Shown here: positions 35,175-44,591 of the stretch, one piece after another
How positions within the stretch are numbered: position 1 is the first letter of the stretch
How the letters are laid out: every line of letters begins with the position of its first letter
NCBI GenBank assembly: GCA_018820855.1
Contig: JAHJNL010000060.1
Coordinates: 1 to 64,000, forward strand
DNA length: 64,000 bases
Source of the DNA: Pseudomonadota bacterium
Lineage (GTDB): Bacteria > Desulfobacterota > Desulfobulbia > Desulfobulbales > Desulfocapsaceae
Direction of reading: 5' to 3'
Notes under the pieces: model-generated
The model's database searches: none
What the model was told of the DNA's origin: nothing
What the model saw: the letters and a program-made list of their open reading frames with translations, nothing else
Position numbers and translations under genes: made by a program

Positions 35175-36611
35175 ATGAAGATAACTCTCCATTACAAACT
35201 GTTTGGTGCTATCCTGACCGCCATTCTGGCAGTAGTCATCTACATGAGTCTTCTCATGCAGTGGAGTTTCGACCGTGGCTTTCTCAATTATGTCAACATA
35301 GTCGAACAGGAACAGTTGAAGAAAATCGCATCAGATCTGGAATCCCGCTACAGGGAAAAAAAGAGCTGGGTGGAGCTTGCTGTCAATCCTGAGGAGATGG
35401 CTCTGCTCATCATTGCCAGCTATCCGGAAGGAAGGCAGAAAGAACGTTTTCTTGAAAAAATACGCCACAAGAAAATGGAGTCTCATTCCATACATTCCGG
35501 CCCCCTGCCCTCTGATATTCCGTCACATTTCTTTCATAGAGTGTTTCTTCTCGATGAGAGCAGGAATACTGTCTTTGGCTACGACCCCGGCAACGCGCAC
35601 CCGGATACGATTGATATCATGTACCAGAACCGGGTAGTCGGGTATCTTGGCGTGCATCCGGCCAAGAATCTTTCCGATATTCATCAGCTTGTTTTTATCA
35701 AGCAGCAGAAAGTAGCCCTGACCCTGGTGGCGATAGGAGGTTTTCTTGTCGCTGCAGGACTCTCTCTGCCCATTGCCTACCTGCTGACACAGCCCATCCG
35801 TCGCCTTGCCGTGGCGACCAGAGACCTTGCCTCCGGCAGATATCATACCCGGATTTCTGCAACATCCGGTGATGAACTGGGTCAGCTCTCGCAGGACTTC
35901 AACGGCCTGGCGGAAATTCTTGAGAAGAATCAACAGGCCAGGAGCCAGTGGGTAGCTGATATTTCACATGAATTGCGCACCCCCCTGTCGATCCTTCGTG
36001 GCCAGATTGAGGCCCTGCAAGATGGTGTATACCCGCCAACAGCGGAGACATTCAGGTCCCTGCATGGGGAGGTCCTGCATCTGGGAATGCTGGTAGATGA
36101 TCTCTACCAGCTCTCTTTGTCTGACGTTGGGGCAATGTCTTATCACAGAGCTAACGTCCAGCCGTGTTACGCCCTGCAACAGGCAATCGAAATGTTGCAG
36201 CCTGAACTGGAGAAAAAAAGACAACTACTGGAGACAACACTTTCAATTGACAAGGAGGTCTTCCTCTTTGCTGATAACGAGAGGTTAAAACAGCTGTTTA
36301 CCAACCTTCTGGCAAACAGCATTCGTTACACCGATGAAGGCGGCAGAATAGAGGTGAATGTAACAAAAGAGGAAAACAAACTGATCTACACTATCCTGGA
36401 CAGTGCGCCGGGGGTTCCTGATGAACATATTCCCCACCTGTTTGATCGGCTGTACCGAGTCGATGCTTCCCGCAGCCGGGATCTTGGCGGTGCGGGACTG
36501 GGATTATCAATCTGTTACAACATAGTTAAAGGGCATAATGGAACCATTGAGGCCAGGCAGTCTCCGATTGGAGGGCTTTTGATTCGGGTCTGCCTGCCTC
36601 TGCAGGAATAG
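35175..36611 (+). CDS. Sensor histidine kinase (BaeS-like)
   Basis: The 478-residue kinase has a membrane helix at about 12-28, a periplasmic domain of about 150 residues, a second helix (about 180-204), HAMP, then SHELRTPLSIL with the phospho-acceptor His265. The ATPase domain contains NLLANSIRYTDEGG and GGAGLGLSICYNIVKGH. It phosphorylates the regulator encoded three bases downstream. The arrangement next to a divergent RND operon is like BaeSR, which senses envelope damage and induces efflux. The signal is inferred only. Confidence 0.92.
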   Translation: MKITLHYKLFGAILTAILAVVIYMSLLMQWSFDRGFLNYVNIVEQEQLKKIASDLESRYREKKSWVELAVNPEEMALLIIASYPEGRQKERFLEKIRHKKMESHSIHSGPLPSDIPSHFFHRVFLLDESRNTVFGYDPGNAHPDTIDIMYQNRVVGYLGVHPAKNLSDIHQLVFIKQQKVALTLVAIGGFLVAAGLSLPIAYLLTQPIRRLAVATRDLASGRYHTRISATSGDELGQLSQDFNGLAEILEKNQQARSQWVADISHELRTPLSILRGQIEALQDGVYPPTAETFRSLHGEVLHLGMLVDDLYQLSLSDVGAMSYHRANVQPCYALQQAIEMLQPELEKKRQLLETTLSIDKEVFLFADNERLKQLFTNLLANSIRYTDEGGRIEVNVTKEENKLIYTILDSAPGVPDEHIPHLFDRLYRVDASRSRDLGGAGLGLSICYNIVKGHNGTIEARQSPIGGLLIRVCLPLQE

Positions 36612-36614
36612 GCT

Positions 36615-37283
36615 ATGACACAGACAATTCTTATTGTGGAAGATACGCAGGAACTGGCCCAGCTACTCAATGATTATCTGGTGCTGGCAGGTTTCCACCC
36701 CCACTGTCTCTATGAGGGGAATACGGTGGTGGACTGGGTGATGAAAAATCATCCACAACTCATTCTCCTCGATCTCATGCTGCCGGGTAAGGATGGCATC
36801 GAAATCTGCCGGGAGATCAGAGAATTCTCGCAGGTACCTATCATCATGGTTACAGCCAGGGTGGATGAACAGGCCCGTTTGACCGGACTCGACATCGGAG
36901 CCGATGATTACATCTGTAAACCATTCAGCCCACGGGAAGTGGTCGCTCGGGTAAGAGCGGTATTACGACGCACAGCAGTGGAACCGCTTCCGGACAAAGG
37001 CCTTCTGCAGTTGGACCCTGAGAAATACCAGGCAAATATCAACGGCAGAGTACTCTCCCTCACAGTTGTGGAGTTCCACCTTTTAGCACTCCTGGCCGGG
37101 ACCCCGGGAAGGGTTTTTTCCCGCAATCAGTTGATCGAGCAAATCTATCAGGACCAGCGGGTCGTCAGTGACAGAACCATCGACAGCCATATAAAAAAGC
37201 TGCGGAAAAAGATCAACGAGGTACATGACCGGGAGTTGATTCATTCGATCTACAGTGTCGGATATAAATTCGAGGAGATCTGA
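36615..37283 (+). CDS. OmpR-family response regulator
   Basis: The 222-residue protein has a receiver domain with phospho-acceptor Asp53 in LLDLMLPGKDG and the Lys in DDYICKPF. A winged-helix DNA-binding domain ends VSDRTIDSHIKKLRKKI and YSVGYKFEE. It starts three bases after the kinase gene, so the pair is translationally linked. The likely target is the divergent RND operon and its own promoter; a direct repeat at 35073 is a candidate site. A porin-like gene follows three bases downstream. Confidence 0.93.
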   Translation: MTQTILIVEDTQELAQLLNDYLVLAGFHPHCLYEGNTVVDWVMKNHPQLILLDLMLPGKDGIEICREIREFSQVPIIMVTARVDEQARLTGLDIGADDYICKPFSPREVVARVRAVLRRTAVEPLPDKGLLQLDPEKYQANINGRVLSLTVVEFHLLALLAGTPGRVFSRNQLIEQIYQDQRVVSDRTIDSHIKKLRKKINEVHDRELIHSIYSVGYKFEEI

Positions 37284-37286
37284 ACT

Positions 37287-38225
37287 GTGTATTCTGCCCA
37301 TGTGAAGATATTGAAGGTTTCATGCTTAGGACTCTGTCTTTTGCTGCTGACAGGATTACCGCCTCTGTGTCCGGCACAGGAAATTGAGGCCCGCCGATGG
37401 AGCCATCTGCCTACTGATTCGAATTTCGCCGGCGGAGTCTATTCGTATACCGAAGCGGAAATATACTTCGATCCCGTTCTCCAGATCAAGAACGCACAAA
37501 TGGAAATGAATACCTGGGCGTTCAGATATATCCGTACTTTGGAGCTGATGCATAAATCAGCACGAATCGAATTCACCCAGGGTTTCCAGGAAGGGAAATG
37601 GTCCGGCCTGCTCAGCGACGTTGCGACCTCTATCTCGCGTAGGGGCCTGACAGACTCACAACTCCGATTCGCCCTCAATCTCTATGGAGCCCCCCCCCTA
37701 AAAGGTGAGGAATTTGCCGCCTACCATGCCAAGGCAAATGTCGAGACCATTATCGGAACGGGTCTGGTCGTGCACCTCCCGACCGGCGACTACATGGATG
37801 ACAAACTTATCAATCTCGGCTCGAACCGCTACACCTTCCGGCCCCAGATCGGTTTGGTTCACAACCGGGGACCGTGGGCCCTGGAATTAACCGGAGATGT
37901 ATGGCTGTATACGGACAACAAGGATTTTATTATCCAGAACACATTGAAACAGGACCCGCTCTATACTCTGCAGATGCACCTCGTTCATACCTTTCGCCCT
38001 GGGTTTTGGGCTGCTGGCAGTATCGGTTATGCCTATGGCGGCGAATCCGCGGTGAATGGAGAGGACAAGAACGATCTCAAAGAAAACCTGGTCTGGGCGA
38101 TCAGCCTGGGTTGTCCGATCACCCGCCAGGTGGGTGTCAAGGTTATCTACCTGGGCACCCGGACACAACAATCCCTTGGCCAGGATAGCGACAGTATCGC
38201 TGTCAGCTTCTCCTTCTTATGGTAA
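37287..38225 (+). CDS. Outer-membrane beta-barrel (MetA-pathway phenol transporter-like)
   Basis: The 312-residue protein starts with GTG at 37287, nine bases after GAGGAG in the end of the regulator gene. It has a signal peptide (cleavage near PAQEI) and then many alternating strands. Segments such as GTGLVVHLPTGDYMDDK, YTFRPQIGLVHNRGPWALE and a final aromatic SFSFLW fit the PF13557 transporter-like outer-membrane family. Members are predicted to pass hydrophobic compounds. Co-transcription with the kinase and regulator suggests it belongs to the same efflux or envelope-stress response. Confidence 0.82.
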   Translation: MYSAHVKILKVSCLGLCLLLLTGLPPLCPAQEIEARRWSHLPTDSNFAGGVYSYTEAEIYFDPVLQIKNAQMEMNTWAFRYIRTLELMHKSARIEFTQGFQEGKWSGLLSDVATSISRRGLTDSQLRFALNLYGAPPLKGEEFAAYHAKANVETIIGTGLVVHLPTGDYMDDKLINLGSNRYTFRPQIGLVHNRGPWALELTGDVWLYTDNKDFIIQNTLKQDPLYTLQMHLVHTFRPGFWAAGSIGYAYGGESAVNGEDKNDLKENLVWAISLGCPITRQVGVKVIYLGTRTQQSLGQDSDSIAVSFSFLW

Positions 38226-38403
38226 TTCGGAAGGGATAATAAGTGCATAATAGAAAATACCACTAAGCACGGCAATTAGAACAAACAGAACACCTGTGTT
38301 GTTGCCAAAATACACATTTGACGAACGTCACGGAAAATGACAGTTGGGAGAACATCAATAAGCTGGTCAACACCCTGCATATCAGCATCGAGTGGGTGTA
38401 AGC

Positions 38404-38826
38404 ATGGAACTGCCCGCTCTTATAGATCAATTCTATGACCAATATATTGCCAGATACGGTGACACTGCCCTTCCTGGTCACCTGAAGAAAGCCCTCAATT
38501 CCATTCATCGCTGCCGTACCCCTGAATCCGGCGAGCTGTATGTCAAGTGTCCAGACTGTGCTCACGCAGAATGGCGTCCAGTCTCTTGTGGCAACCAGCA
38601 TTGTCCCAGATGCCAAAATCATAACACCAACCAGTGGATTGATAAGCAGCAAAGAAAATTATTACCGGTGCCGTATGTTATTGCGTCGTTTGATCAGCTT
38701 CGACTGCAGATCCCAATCTGGAATGATAGTGGACCTACCACGATTTATTCGCTGTTTAAATTACCAATAGGGCAACTCATGAGTACAGGAACAAGGGAAG
38801 CGACACTCAATTTCTACCATTATTAA
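38404..38826 (+). pseudogene. IS91-family transposase, N-terminal fragment
   Basis: The 140 residues cover the N terminus of an IS91-type rolling-circle transposase. The helical start ELPALIDQFYDQYIARYG leads to the zinc-binding domain with CPDC, SCGNQHCPRC and the following QQRKLLPVPYVIASF. A full protein has close to 400 residues, and the catalytic HUH and tyrosine part is missing here. Similarity ends near IGQLMSTGTREATLNF, then a stop. No element ends (oriIS or terIS) were recognised. It is a relic and unlikely to move. Confidence 0.8.
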
Positions 38827-39214
38827 AACCATATATAGAATTATTCAAGCATCAATAGTGGATAGTCTCTGCCGATAGATCTGCAATATACCAGGCTGGC
38901 GGGATGCTGCATTCCGGGTTTTATTTGCGAGTCTCTGTTCTTGGAAAATTGATCCCTCGCAGAATAGAGAGGGACTGGCAATGCACTAACATCACCAAGC
39001 CTGATTTTAATAAGTCAATTTGCAATAATGAGAATTAAAATATAACGTGACAATAGAGTAGTTATTTCGGAAACAGTTTTCTTCAGAGTAGATCTTCATT
39101 GACGGATGGATATGGAAAGTTGACAAATCCACCTATCACATTGAAACTATTTATTATTTTCTACCATTAATATCCACTAAACAATATACCCTTTATAACG
39201 ATAAGTTTGACGTG
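38827..39214. other. Gene-free, AT-rich region
   Basis: Between the IS91 relic and the large hybrid kinase I see no ORF with a ribosome site, no clear terminator and no repeat. The right half probably contains the kinase promoter. Confidence 0.4.
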
Positions 39215-42200
39215 ATGAAAGTAAAACAACTTACAGAAACATTCCGATTTCGAATTATTGGTTCATTCTTGATAATTTTGCTTCCAACATTGATTGTAAT
39301 GGCCGTTGCGGTAGAATATTTTTTTATACCCTCAATGCGACAAAACATCAAAGAAGAGCTAACCAACCCGACTCGGGTGCTTGTCGGTTCCATCCATGCC
39401 AGTGCCGATGCTTTAGTTCGCAACCATCTCAAAGCAATTGCAGAAAAGAATCGAGAAATAGCATCCCAACATCTCACAATGGTCGATCAAGGATTACTGA
39501 CCAGAGAAGAAGCCATCAACAGGTTGAAATCCATTATCCTCAGCCAACAAATCGGCAGTTCGGGATACATCTACTGCTTGGACCATACCGGCATAGTTGT
39601 AGTTCATCCCAACAAAGACGTTGAAAACTCCGACAACACAGGTTTCGAATTCGTCCGTGAACAACTCGTTCGTAAAGAAGGCTATCTTGAGTATGACTGG
39701 CAGAATCCAGGAGAGAAGTCTTCACGCCCGAAAGCACTTTATATGGTCTATTTCGAACCTCTTGATTGGATCATATCGGTTTCAAGCTACAGATCTGAAT
39801 TCTACGAATTACTTGACCCCAACGATTTTCATGAAGCTGTTTCCTCACTTCAATTCGGTGAAAGTGGTTACGCATGTGTTTTCACAAAAGAAGGCAAAGT
39901 ATTAATACATCCAAACCTGCCTTACTTAGCCGACTTATCACAGGTGGATTCGGATTCTGACATTGTAGACCAGATGCTCTCCCAGGGTTCAGGCATCATC
40001 GAATATGTCTGGCGTAACCCGGATGATGCAACGCCTCGGAAAAAAATCGCAGTATTTGAGAGCATACCAGAATATGGATGGACAGTTGTCTCTTCTGCAT
40101 ATCTTGACGAGGTAATGGCCCCTATAAATTTAATCAAAAAACTGGGGTACATTTCAATATTCTTCGCCTCTATCGCTGCGGCTGTTGCTACCTTCTTTCT
40201 CAGTGGTAGACTCAGCAAACCAATTGATGCCATGATGAGTCAATTGGATCAAAACACAAAAAGCGGGAATCATATTCCGCTCCCAGTTTATTCTCATGAC
40301 GAACTTGGAAGGCTGGCACAGGAATTCAACAGCTTTTTTAGAGTGTTAGAGACTCAAAGTGAACAGCTTCGAAAAGAAAGGGAAAGATATCAAAGTCTAT
40401 TTGAATCGAGTCCGGACGCAATTTTTCTTTTGCGCGGACTAACAATAATTGACTGCAACCAGGCAACGTGCGACCTCTTCGCAGGTAATAAAAATAAGAT
40501 GTTAGGTCTCACATTAGTTGATCTCTCACCACCTTCGCAGTTTCAAGGTGAAAGCTCGCTTTTATTGGCAGAGCAACTCACTAATCAGTCTCAACACTGT
40601 AATTTGCAGGCTTTTGACTGGATTCATAAAGCGATAGATGGCCGGTTGTTCTTTGCAGAAGTGCGGTTGAAATTTTTTGGTGTTGACGAAGGTGAACTCC
40701 TGCTTGTTGCATTTGTGCGTGATATCACAGAGCGAAAACGAGCTGAAGAAGCCCTCCTTCTCACTCAATTTTCTTTTGATCGAGCAGCGATAGGTATTTT
40801 CCAAATTGGAAATGATGCTCAAGTGCTTAATGCTAACGAACAAGCCTGTAAAGACCTTGGTTATAGTAAGTCCGAATTGTGCCAAATGACAATTTTCGAT
40901 TTTAATCCGAACGCTGATGTTAATGACTGGGAAGGTATATGGCAAAAATTGCGCGATCAGAAAAAGGACAATTTTGAGACAGAGCATCGCAGGAAAGATG
41001 GCACAATAATTCCTGTTGAAATAACATCAAATCTACTCGAATTTGACGGAAATCAGTATTCATTTAGCTTTGTGCGGGATATCACCGAGAGGAAAAATAA
41101 TGCAAAACTGAAAGCAAAGATGCAGGCACAGTTACAGCAAGTCCAAAGGCTGGATTCCTTGGGAACACTCGCTGGTGGCATTGCACACGATTTCAACAAT
41201 ATCCTTTCCGCTATCGTTGGCTATACGGAACTGACAAAATTGGGTTGTTCAGACAATCCAAAAGTGCTGCATTACCTTGACCAACTGAGTTCGGCCAGCC
41301 TTCGTGCTAAAGATCTTGTTCAGCAAATTCTTAATTTTAGCAGACAAAGTGGTTCGGAAAAACACCCCATTGATATCAGCCGGATTGTTAATGAAGCCTT
41401 GAAGTTGATCAGGGCAACAATTCCAACAACCATTGAAATTTCAAAAAATGTCCCATCAGACCTGGGCGTCGTTGTTGCCAATGAGACACAGCTCCATCAA
41501 ATAGTTATGAATCTGTGCACAAATGCACATCATGCCATAGGCAATGAAGGTGGTTCAATTGATGTGGATCTCATCACAACCACCATCAGTGCCAAGGATG
41601 AAATGAATTATCCGGATCTCGATCCCGGTGAATACCTTAAGCTTATAATTACCGACACAGGTTCAGGAATTCCAGCAGAAATATTGCCCAACATCTTCGA
41701 CCCTTACTTCACAACGAAGGATCCAGGGGAAGGTACTGGGTTGGGGCTCTCAACAGTGCACGGAATTGTAAAGGATCATGGGGGTAGTATAAAAGCTTAT
41801 AGTGAACCAGGCAACGGTACAAGTTTTCAAATTTTCCTTCCAATAATAGAAACGGAACCCGAAAAAAATGATAATTCAGTTGAACAATTGCCGCATGGAA
41901 TTGAAACCATCCTTTTTGTCGATGATGAAAAACTCTTGTTGGAAATAGGAAAAGAATTACTGGAAAGTCTTGGGTATCGAGTTGAAACCAGGGCGAGTTC
42001 AATCGATGCCTTAGAAGCTTTTCGCGTTCAGCCAGCCAAATACGATCTTATTGTGAGCGATATAACAATGCCGAAAATGACCGGAGAGTACCTGGCTATG
42101 GAAATCAAGAAGATCGCCCCAGATGTCCCGATAATTCTTTGCACGGGATTCAGTACCAGGCTGAATTCAGAAAAACTGATAAAAATTGGTGTCGCAAAAG

Positions 42201-42268
42201 TGTTAATGAAACCTCTGACCATGAGTGAACTGGCAGTGAATGTGAGGCTTGCGTTGGATCATATATGA
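39215..42268 (+). CDS. Large membrane-bound hybrid sensor histidine kinase
   Basis: The 1,017-residue protein has a membrane helix (about 15-37), a periplasmic sensor of two repeated Cache-like units, a second helix (about 312-331) and HAMP. Two PAS domains (about 390-510 and 520-630), a HisKA domain with GGIAHDFNNILSAIVGY (acceptor near His658), an ATPase domain with DTGSGIP and a C-terminal receiver with LIVSDITMPKMTG follow. The two sensor units share SGY-x4-8-G-V-x2-HPN (near 117-133 and 218-234), an internal duplication. It is an orphan; output must go through a separate phosphotransfer or regulator. ATG 39215 is used; GTG 39212 is directly before it. Confidence 0.93.
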   Translation: MKVKQLTETFRFRIIGSFLIILLPTLIVMAVAVEYFFIPSMRQNIKEELTNPTRVLVGSIHASADALVRNHLKAIAEKNREIASQHLTMVDQGLLTREEAINRLKSIILSQQIGSSGYIYCLDHTGIVVVHPNKDVENSDNTGFEFVREQLVRKEGYLEYDWQNPGEKSSRPKALYMVYFEPLDWIISVSSYRSEFYELLDPNDFHEAVSSLQFGESGYACVFTKEGKVLIHPNLPYLADLSQVDSDSDIVDQMLSQGSGIIEYVWRNPDDATPRKKIAVFESIPEYGWTVVSSAYLDEVMAPINLIKKLGYISIFFASIAAAVATFFLSGRLSKPIDAMMSQLDQNTKSGNHIPLPVYSHDELGRLAQEFNSFFRVLETQSEQLRKERERYQSLFESSPDAIFLLRGLTIIDCNQATCDLFAGNKNKMLGLTLVDLSPPSQFQGESSLLLAEQLTNQSQHCNLQAFDWIHKAIDGRLFFAEVRLKFFGVDEGELLLVAFVRDITERKRAEEALLLTQFSFDRAAIGIFQIGNDAQVLNANEQACKDLGYSKSELCQMTIFDFNPNADVNDWEGIWQKLRDQKKDNFETEHRRKDGTIIPVEITSNLLEFDGNQYSFSFVRDITERKNNAKLKAKMQAQLQQVQRLDSLGTLAGGIAHDFNNILSAIVGYTELTKLGCSDNPKVLHYLDQLSSASLRAKDLVQQILNFSRQSGSEKHPIDISRIVNEALKLIRATIPTTIEISKNVPSDLGVVVANETQLHQIVMNLCTNAHHAIGNEGGSIDVDLITTTISAKDEMNYPDLDPGEYLKLIITDTGSGIPAEILPNIFDPYFTTKDPGEGTGLGLSTVHGIVKDHGGSIKAYSEPGNGTSFQIFLPIIETEPEKNDNSVEQLPHGIETILFVDDEKLLLEIGKELLESLGYRVETRASSIDALEAFRVQPAKYDLIVSDITMPKMTGEYLAMEIKKIAPDVPIILCTGFSTRLNSEKLIKIGVAKVLMKPLTMSELAVNVRLALDHI

Positions 42269-42377
42269 ATTCCAGCACCTCCTGTTCCAGAAAAAAACGA
42301 AAAAACGGGGTCGGACCAAGTCAATATCATGTTTTCTAGGATGAACTTTTAAATTGCACCTTTTCAACCATCCACTG

Positions 42378-43190
42378 TTAATTGTTCCCAAAATGATTGC
42401 GGGCAATTTGCTCGAACATCTTTATCAGACCGGCACACAGGGTATAGATTGACTTGATGTGCAGGTTTGTTCCACAGCATTCATCAAAGAGTATGGTCAG
42501 CTTCGACTGCAGATCCCCATCTGCCACCTGGTAACAGATGAGGATGGGTAAATGGGGTAAGGGATGCAGAACAAGAGCAATGTCGGCATCAAAGCCTTCA
42601 ACTTCCTTACCCTGGAAGAGATCAACAATGTCACCGAGGAGTTCCGGCTGGGCATCGGCCAGCTTCCTCAATGGCGTCTCACAACGGCTGGCAAAAAGTC
42701 CCTGCCAGTCAATCCCGCCCTTGAGTTCGCGAAAGGAGATCCAGCGCCCGGTAATTGCCTGATGGGTGGGGTAACAGATGTATGAGAGCAATGGTGCCTG
42801 CACCCAGGGGATAATGTGACACTCAGAACGCACCTGGCCCTGGCTGTTCACATGAAATTCCTTCCCCATTGACCTGACGCTCAAAACACCGTTGCCATAC
42901 GTGGCCCCGATCCTGGAAGCGACTGCAGCAAGATCAATCTGCTTTACCTCCTGCAACAGTTTTTCCATGAATTCTGCCTGCCGCGGCTCGGCAAGGGAGC
43001 GTTTCTGTAACGTTACTGAGAGAGTATCCTTCACCTCTTCTGAAAGAAAAGGACAGTCATCCAGACTTTTCTGTCCTGCCACAACAGCCGCAGCAAAAGC
43101 CAGACAACTCGGCAGCATACAACGCTGACAGTTACTCTTTTCAAGGACCTTGTATAGTTCCAGAGGCGTCAAGGCCTTCCCATGCATCAT
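42378..43190 (-). CDS. DUF3786 protein with an N-terminal Fe-S motif
   Basis: The start at 43190 (MMHGKALTPLELY) is preferred over GTG 43205 because GGGGGAT lies between them. The 270-residue protein begins with CQRCMLPSC and a later CP (Cys21, Cys24, Cys29, Cys46). This is the C-x2-C-x4-C-x16-CP pattern of the 4Fe-4S domain found in corrinoid/acetyl-CoA pathway and RnfB proteins. The rest (about 60-265) matches DUF3786, with RWISFRELKGGIDWQGLFASR. It is cytoplasmic, and its function is unknown; links to one-carbon or corrinoid metabolism are an inference from the Fe-S domain. It stands alone, convergent with the hybrid kinase. Confidence 0.85.
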   Translation of the reverse strand: MMHGKALTPLELYKVLEKSNCQRCMLPSCLAFAAAVVAGQKSLDDCPFLSEEVKDTLSVTLQKRSLAEPRQAEFMEKLLQEVKQIDLAAVASRIGATYGNGVLSVRSMGKEFHVNSQGQVRSECHIIPWVQAPLLSYICYPTHQAITGRWISFRELKGGIDWQGLFASRCETPLRKLADAQPELLGDIVDLFQGKEVEGFDADIALVLHPLPHLPILICYQVADGDLQSKLTILFDECCGTNLHIKSIYTLCAGLIKMFEQIARNHFGNN

Positions 43191-43512
43191 TTTTCCATCC
43201 CCCACTTATCGCTTTCAAGTTACGTCCTTTCTCTAAACTTCATGTTCACACTTGTGTGTGTATCATTCTTTTACAGCGTTGCCCAGGCATGAGTCTCCTC
43301 TTCCTCCATACTGATAAAGAGTTTTTCCGATATCACTGACGATTGCTTTTCAATTTATCAGGCTATAGTGGTATACTTAAACACGAAAGGGAAGAATTAA
43401 TGCACCAACCTGCTGCTTACGTGCTATACCGGCTCAGACAGATGTCAGGTGTCCGGCAATGATCATTCATCCCGACAATCTTAAACATTAACCCTCCGAC
43501 TGAACCAATACC
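43191..43512. other. Divergent gap without a gene
   Basis: This region separates the DUF3786 gene from the FAH-family gene and should hold both promoters. A 20-codon frame at 43400-43462 has a fair ribosome site but is too short to support as a gene. Nothing else is evident. Confidence 0.35.
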
Positions 43513-44220
43513 ATGTCTATCCGATTACCTTACAGTAAAGGAGGAAAAATTGAAATTCGCCCCACCAAGATCATAGCTCTGGGCCTCAACTATTTGGAAC
43601 ATATCAAGGAAAGTGGTTCTGTTAATGTGCAGAATTTCACAAACGAGATTCCCCAGGAACCTGTCCTCTTTCCAAAAACGCCAAATGTCCTGATAGGGCC
43701 AGGAGAGGCTATCGTTCTGCCCAAATTTCTTGAGCAGTATGCATTTAAGGACTGCCGTACCGATCACGAAGCAGAGCTGGCCATTATTATCCGGGACCGG
43801 GTAAAGGACCTGCCGGCAGAGGAAGCTATTGACCACATCCTGGGGTTCACCTGTTTTAATGATGTCAGCCAGAGAAACCTGCAGCGAAGCGACAAATCCG
43901 GATGGTTTCGAGGGAAATCGCTGGACACCTTCGGCCCCATCGGCCCGATGGTAGTGGCACCGGACCAGATCGGTGATGTGCAGGCCCTGGATATTGTCTG
44001 TCGCCTCAACGGCCAGATAGTGCAACAGGGCAACACTGCCCAGATGATTTTCAAGATCCCGGAAATAGTCTCCTTTGTTTCAAGGAACTTTACCCTGGAA
44101 GCCGGTGACATCATTATCACCGGTACTCCAAGTGGGGTTGGCCCTCTTCATGACGGAGACGTGGTAGAGGTGGAGATCGAAAACATCGGCATCCTGCGAA
44201 ATCCTGTACGCCAGGAATAA
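43513..44220 (+). CDS. Fumarylacetoacetate hydrolase-family enzyme
   Basis: The 235-residue protein has the FAH signature: KIIALGLNYLEHIKESG, the metal-binding DHEAELAIII (Glu86, Glu88), GFTCFNDVSQRNLQRSDK and the terminal ITGTPSGVGPLHDGD. Members are hydratases, decarboxylases or acylpyruvate hydrolases acting on short keto acids with Mg or Mn. The substrate cannot be told; acylpyruvase (FAHD1-like) or oxaloacetate decarboxylase activity is plausible from the short length. The ATG at 43513 is the only good start. No aromatic-degradation genes are near. Confidence 0.9.
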   Translation: MSIRLPYSKGGKIEIRPTKIIALGLNYLEHIKESGSVNVQNFTNEIPQEPVLFPKTPNVLIGPGEAIVLPKFLEQYAFKDCRTDHEAELAIIIRDRVKDLPAEEAIDHILGFTCFNDVSQRNLQRSDKSGWFRGKSLDTFGPIGPMVVAPDQIGDVQALDIVCRLNGQIVQQGNTAQMIFKIPEIVSFVSRNFTLEAGDIIITGTPSGVGPLHDGDVVEVEIENIGILRNPVRQE

Positions 44221-44324
44221 ACAGACTATCCTTACAAACTTCAGTCCGCGCTATTCTCCTGCGTCCCTGACAATAGAGCGAGAATCCCCATGGTATTATT
44301 TATCAGTAGATTGAGAGATACAAT

Positions 44325-44591
44325 ATGATTGAAAAATATGACAAAGAAGAGGGATACTGCCGAATACTCGGCCACTTTCTGGTCTTTGAGTATTGCAGGA
44401 ATATGAACAATGGCCTCCCCTGTAGCCGAGTCCTTGACTGCTGGTTCCAGACCTTTCCGGTCCAGGAGTTTATCGATGAGAACTACTCTGCCGAAGATCA
44501 AAAGAAGATTTTTGAACCACCCAAAGCAAAGATACTGACCCTTTCCGAGATCCTGGAGCAGGCGCAGAAAAGACTGCAGAAAAACGAGTAA
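44325..44591 (+). CDS. Small conserved-looking protein of unknown function
   Basis: The 88-residue product has a compact N-terminal part with YCRILGHFLVFEYCRN, LPCSRVLDCWFQTF and then a helical C-terminal tail ending LEQAQKRLQKNE. Four cysteines (Cys12, 24, 33, 39) are spread over the first half and could bind metal. No signal peptide is seen. The stop codon touches the stop of the convergent HD-GYP gene at 44592. I do not recognise the family. Coding character and a GAGAGATA ribosome site support it. Confidence 0.7.
   Translation: MIEKYDKEEGYCRILGHFLVFEYCRNMNNGLPCSRVLDCWFQTFPVQEFIDENYSAEDQKKIFEPPKAKILTLSEILEQAQKRLQKNE

Noticed and set aside
28312-42315. GGGGTCGG-type short repeats near 28314 and 42304 as mobile-element ends
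   Set aside because: Only about ten bases are shared, with different flanks and no associated transposase, so chance cannot be excluded.
43400-43462. 20-codon frame before the FAH-family gene
   Set aside because: It is too short, has only a fair ribosome site, and no feature supports translation.
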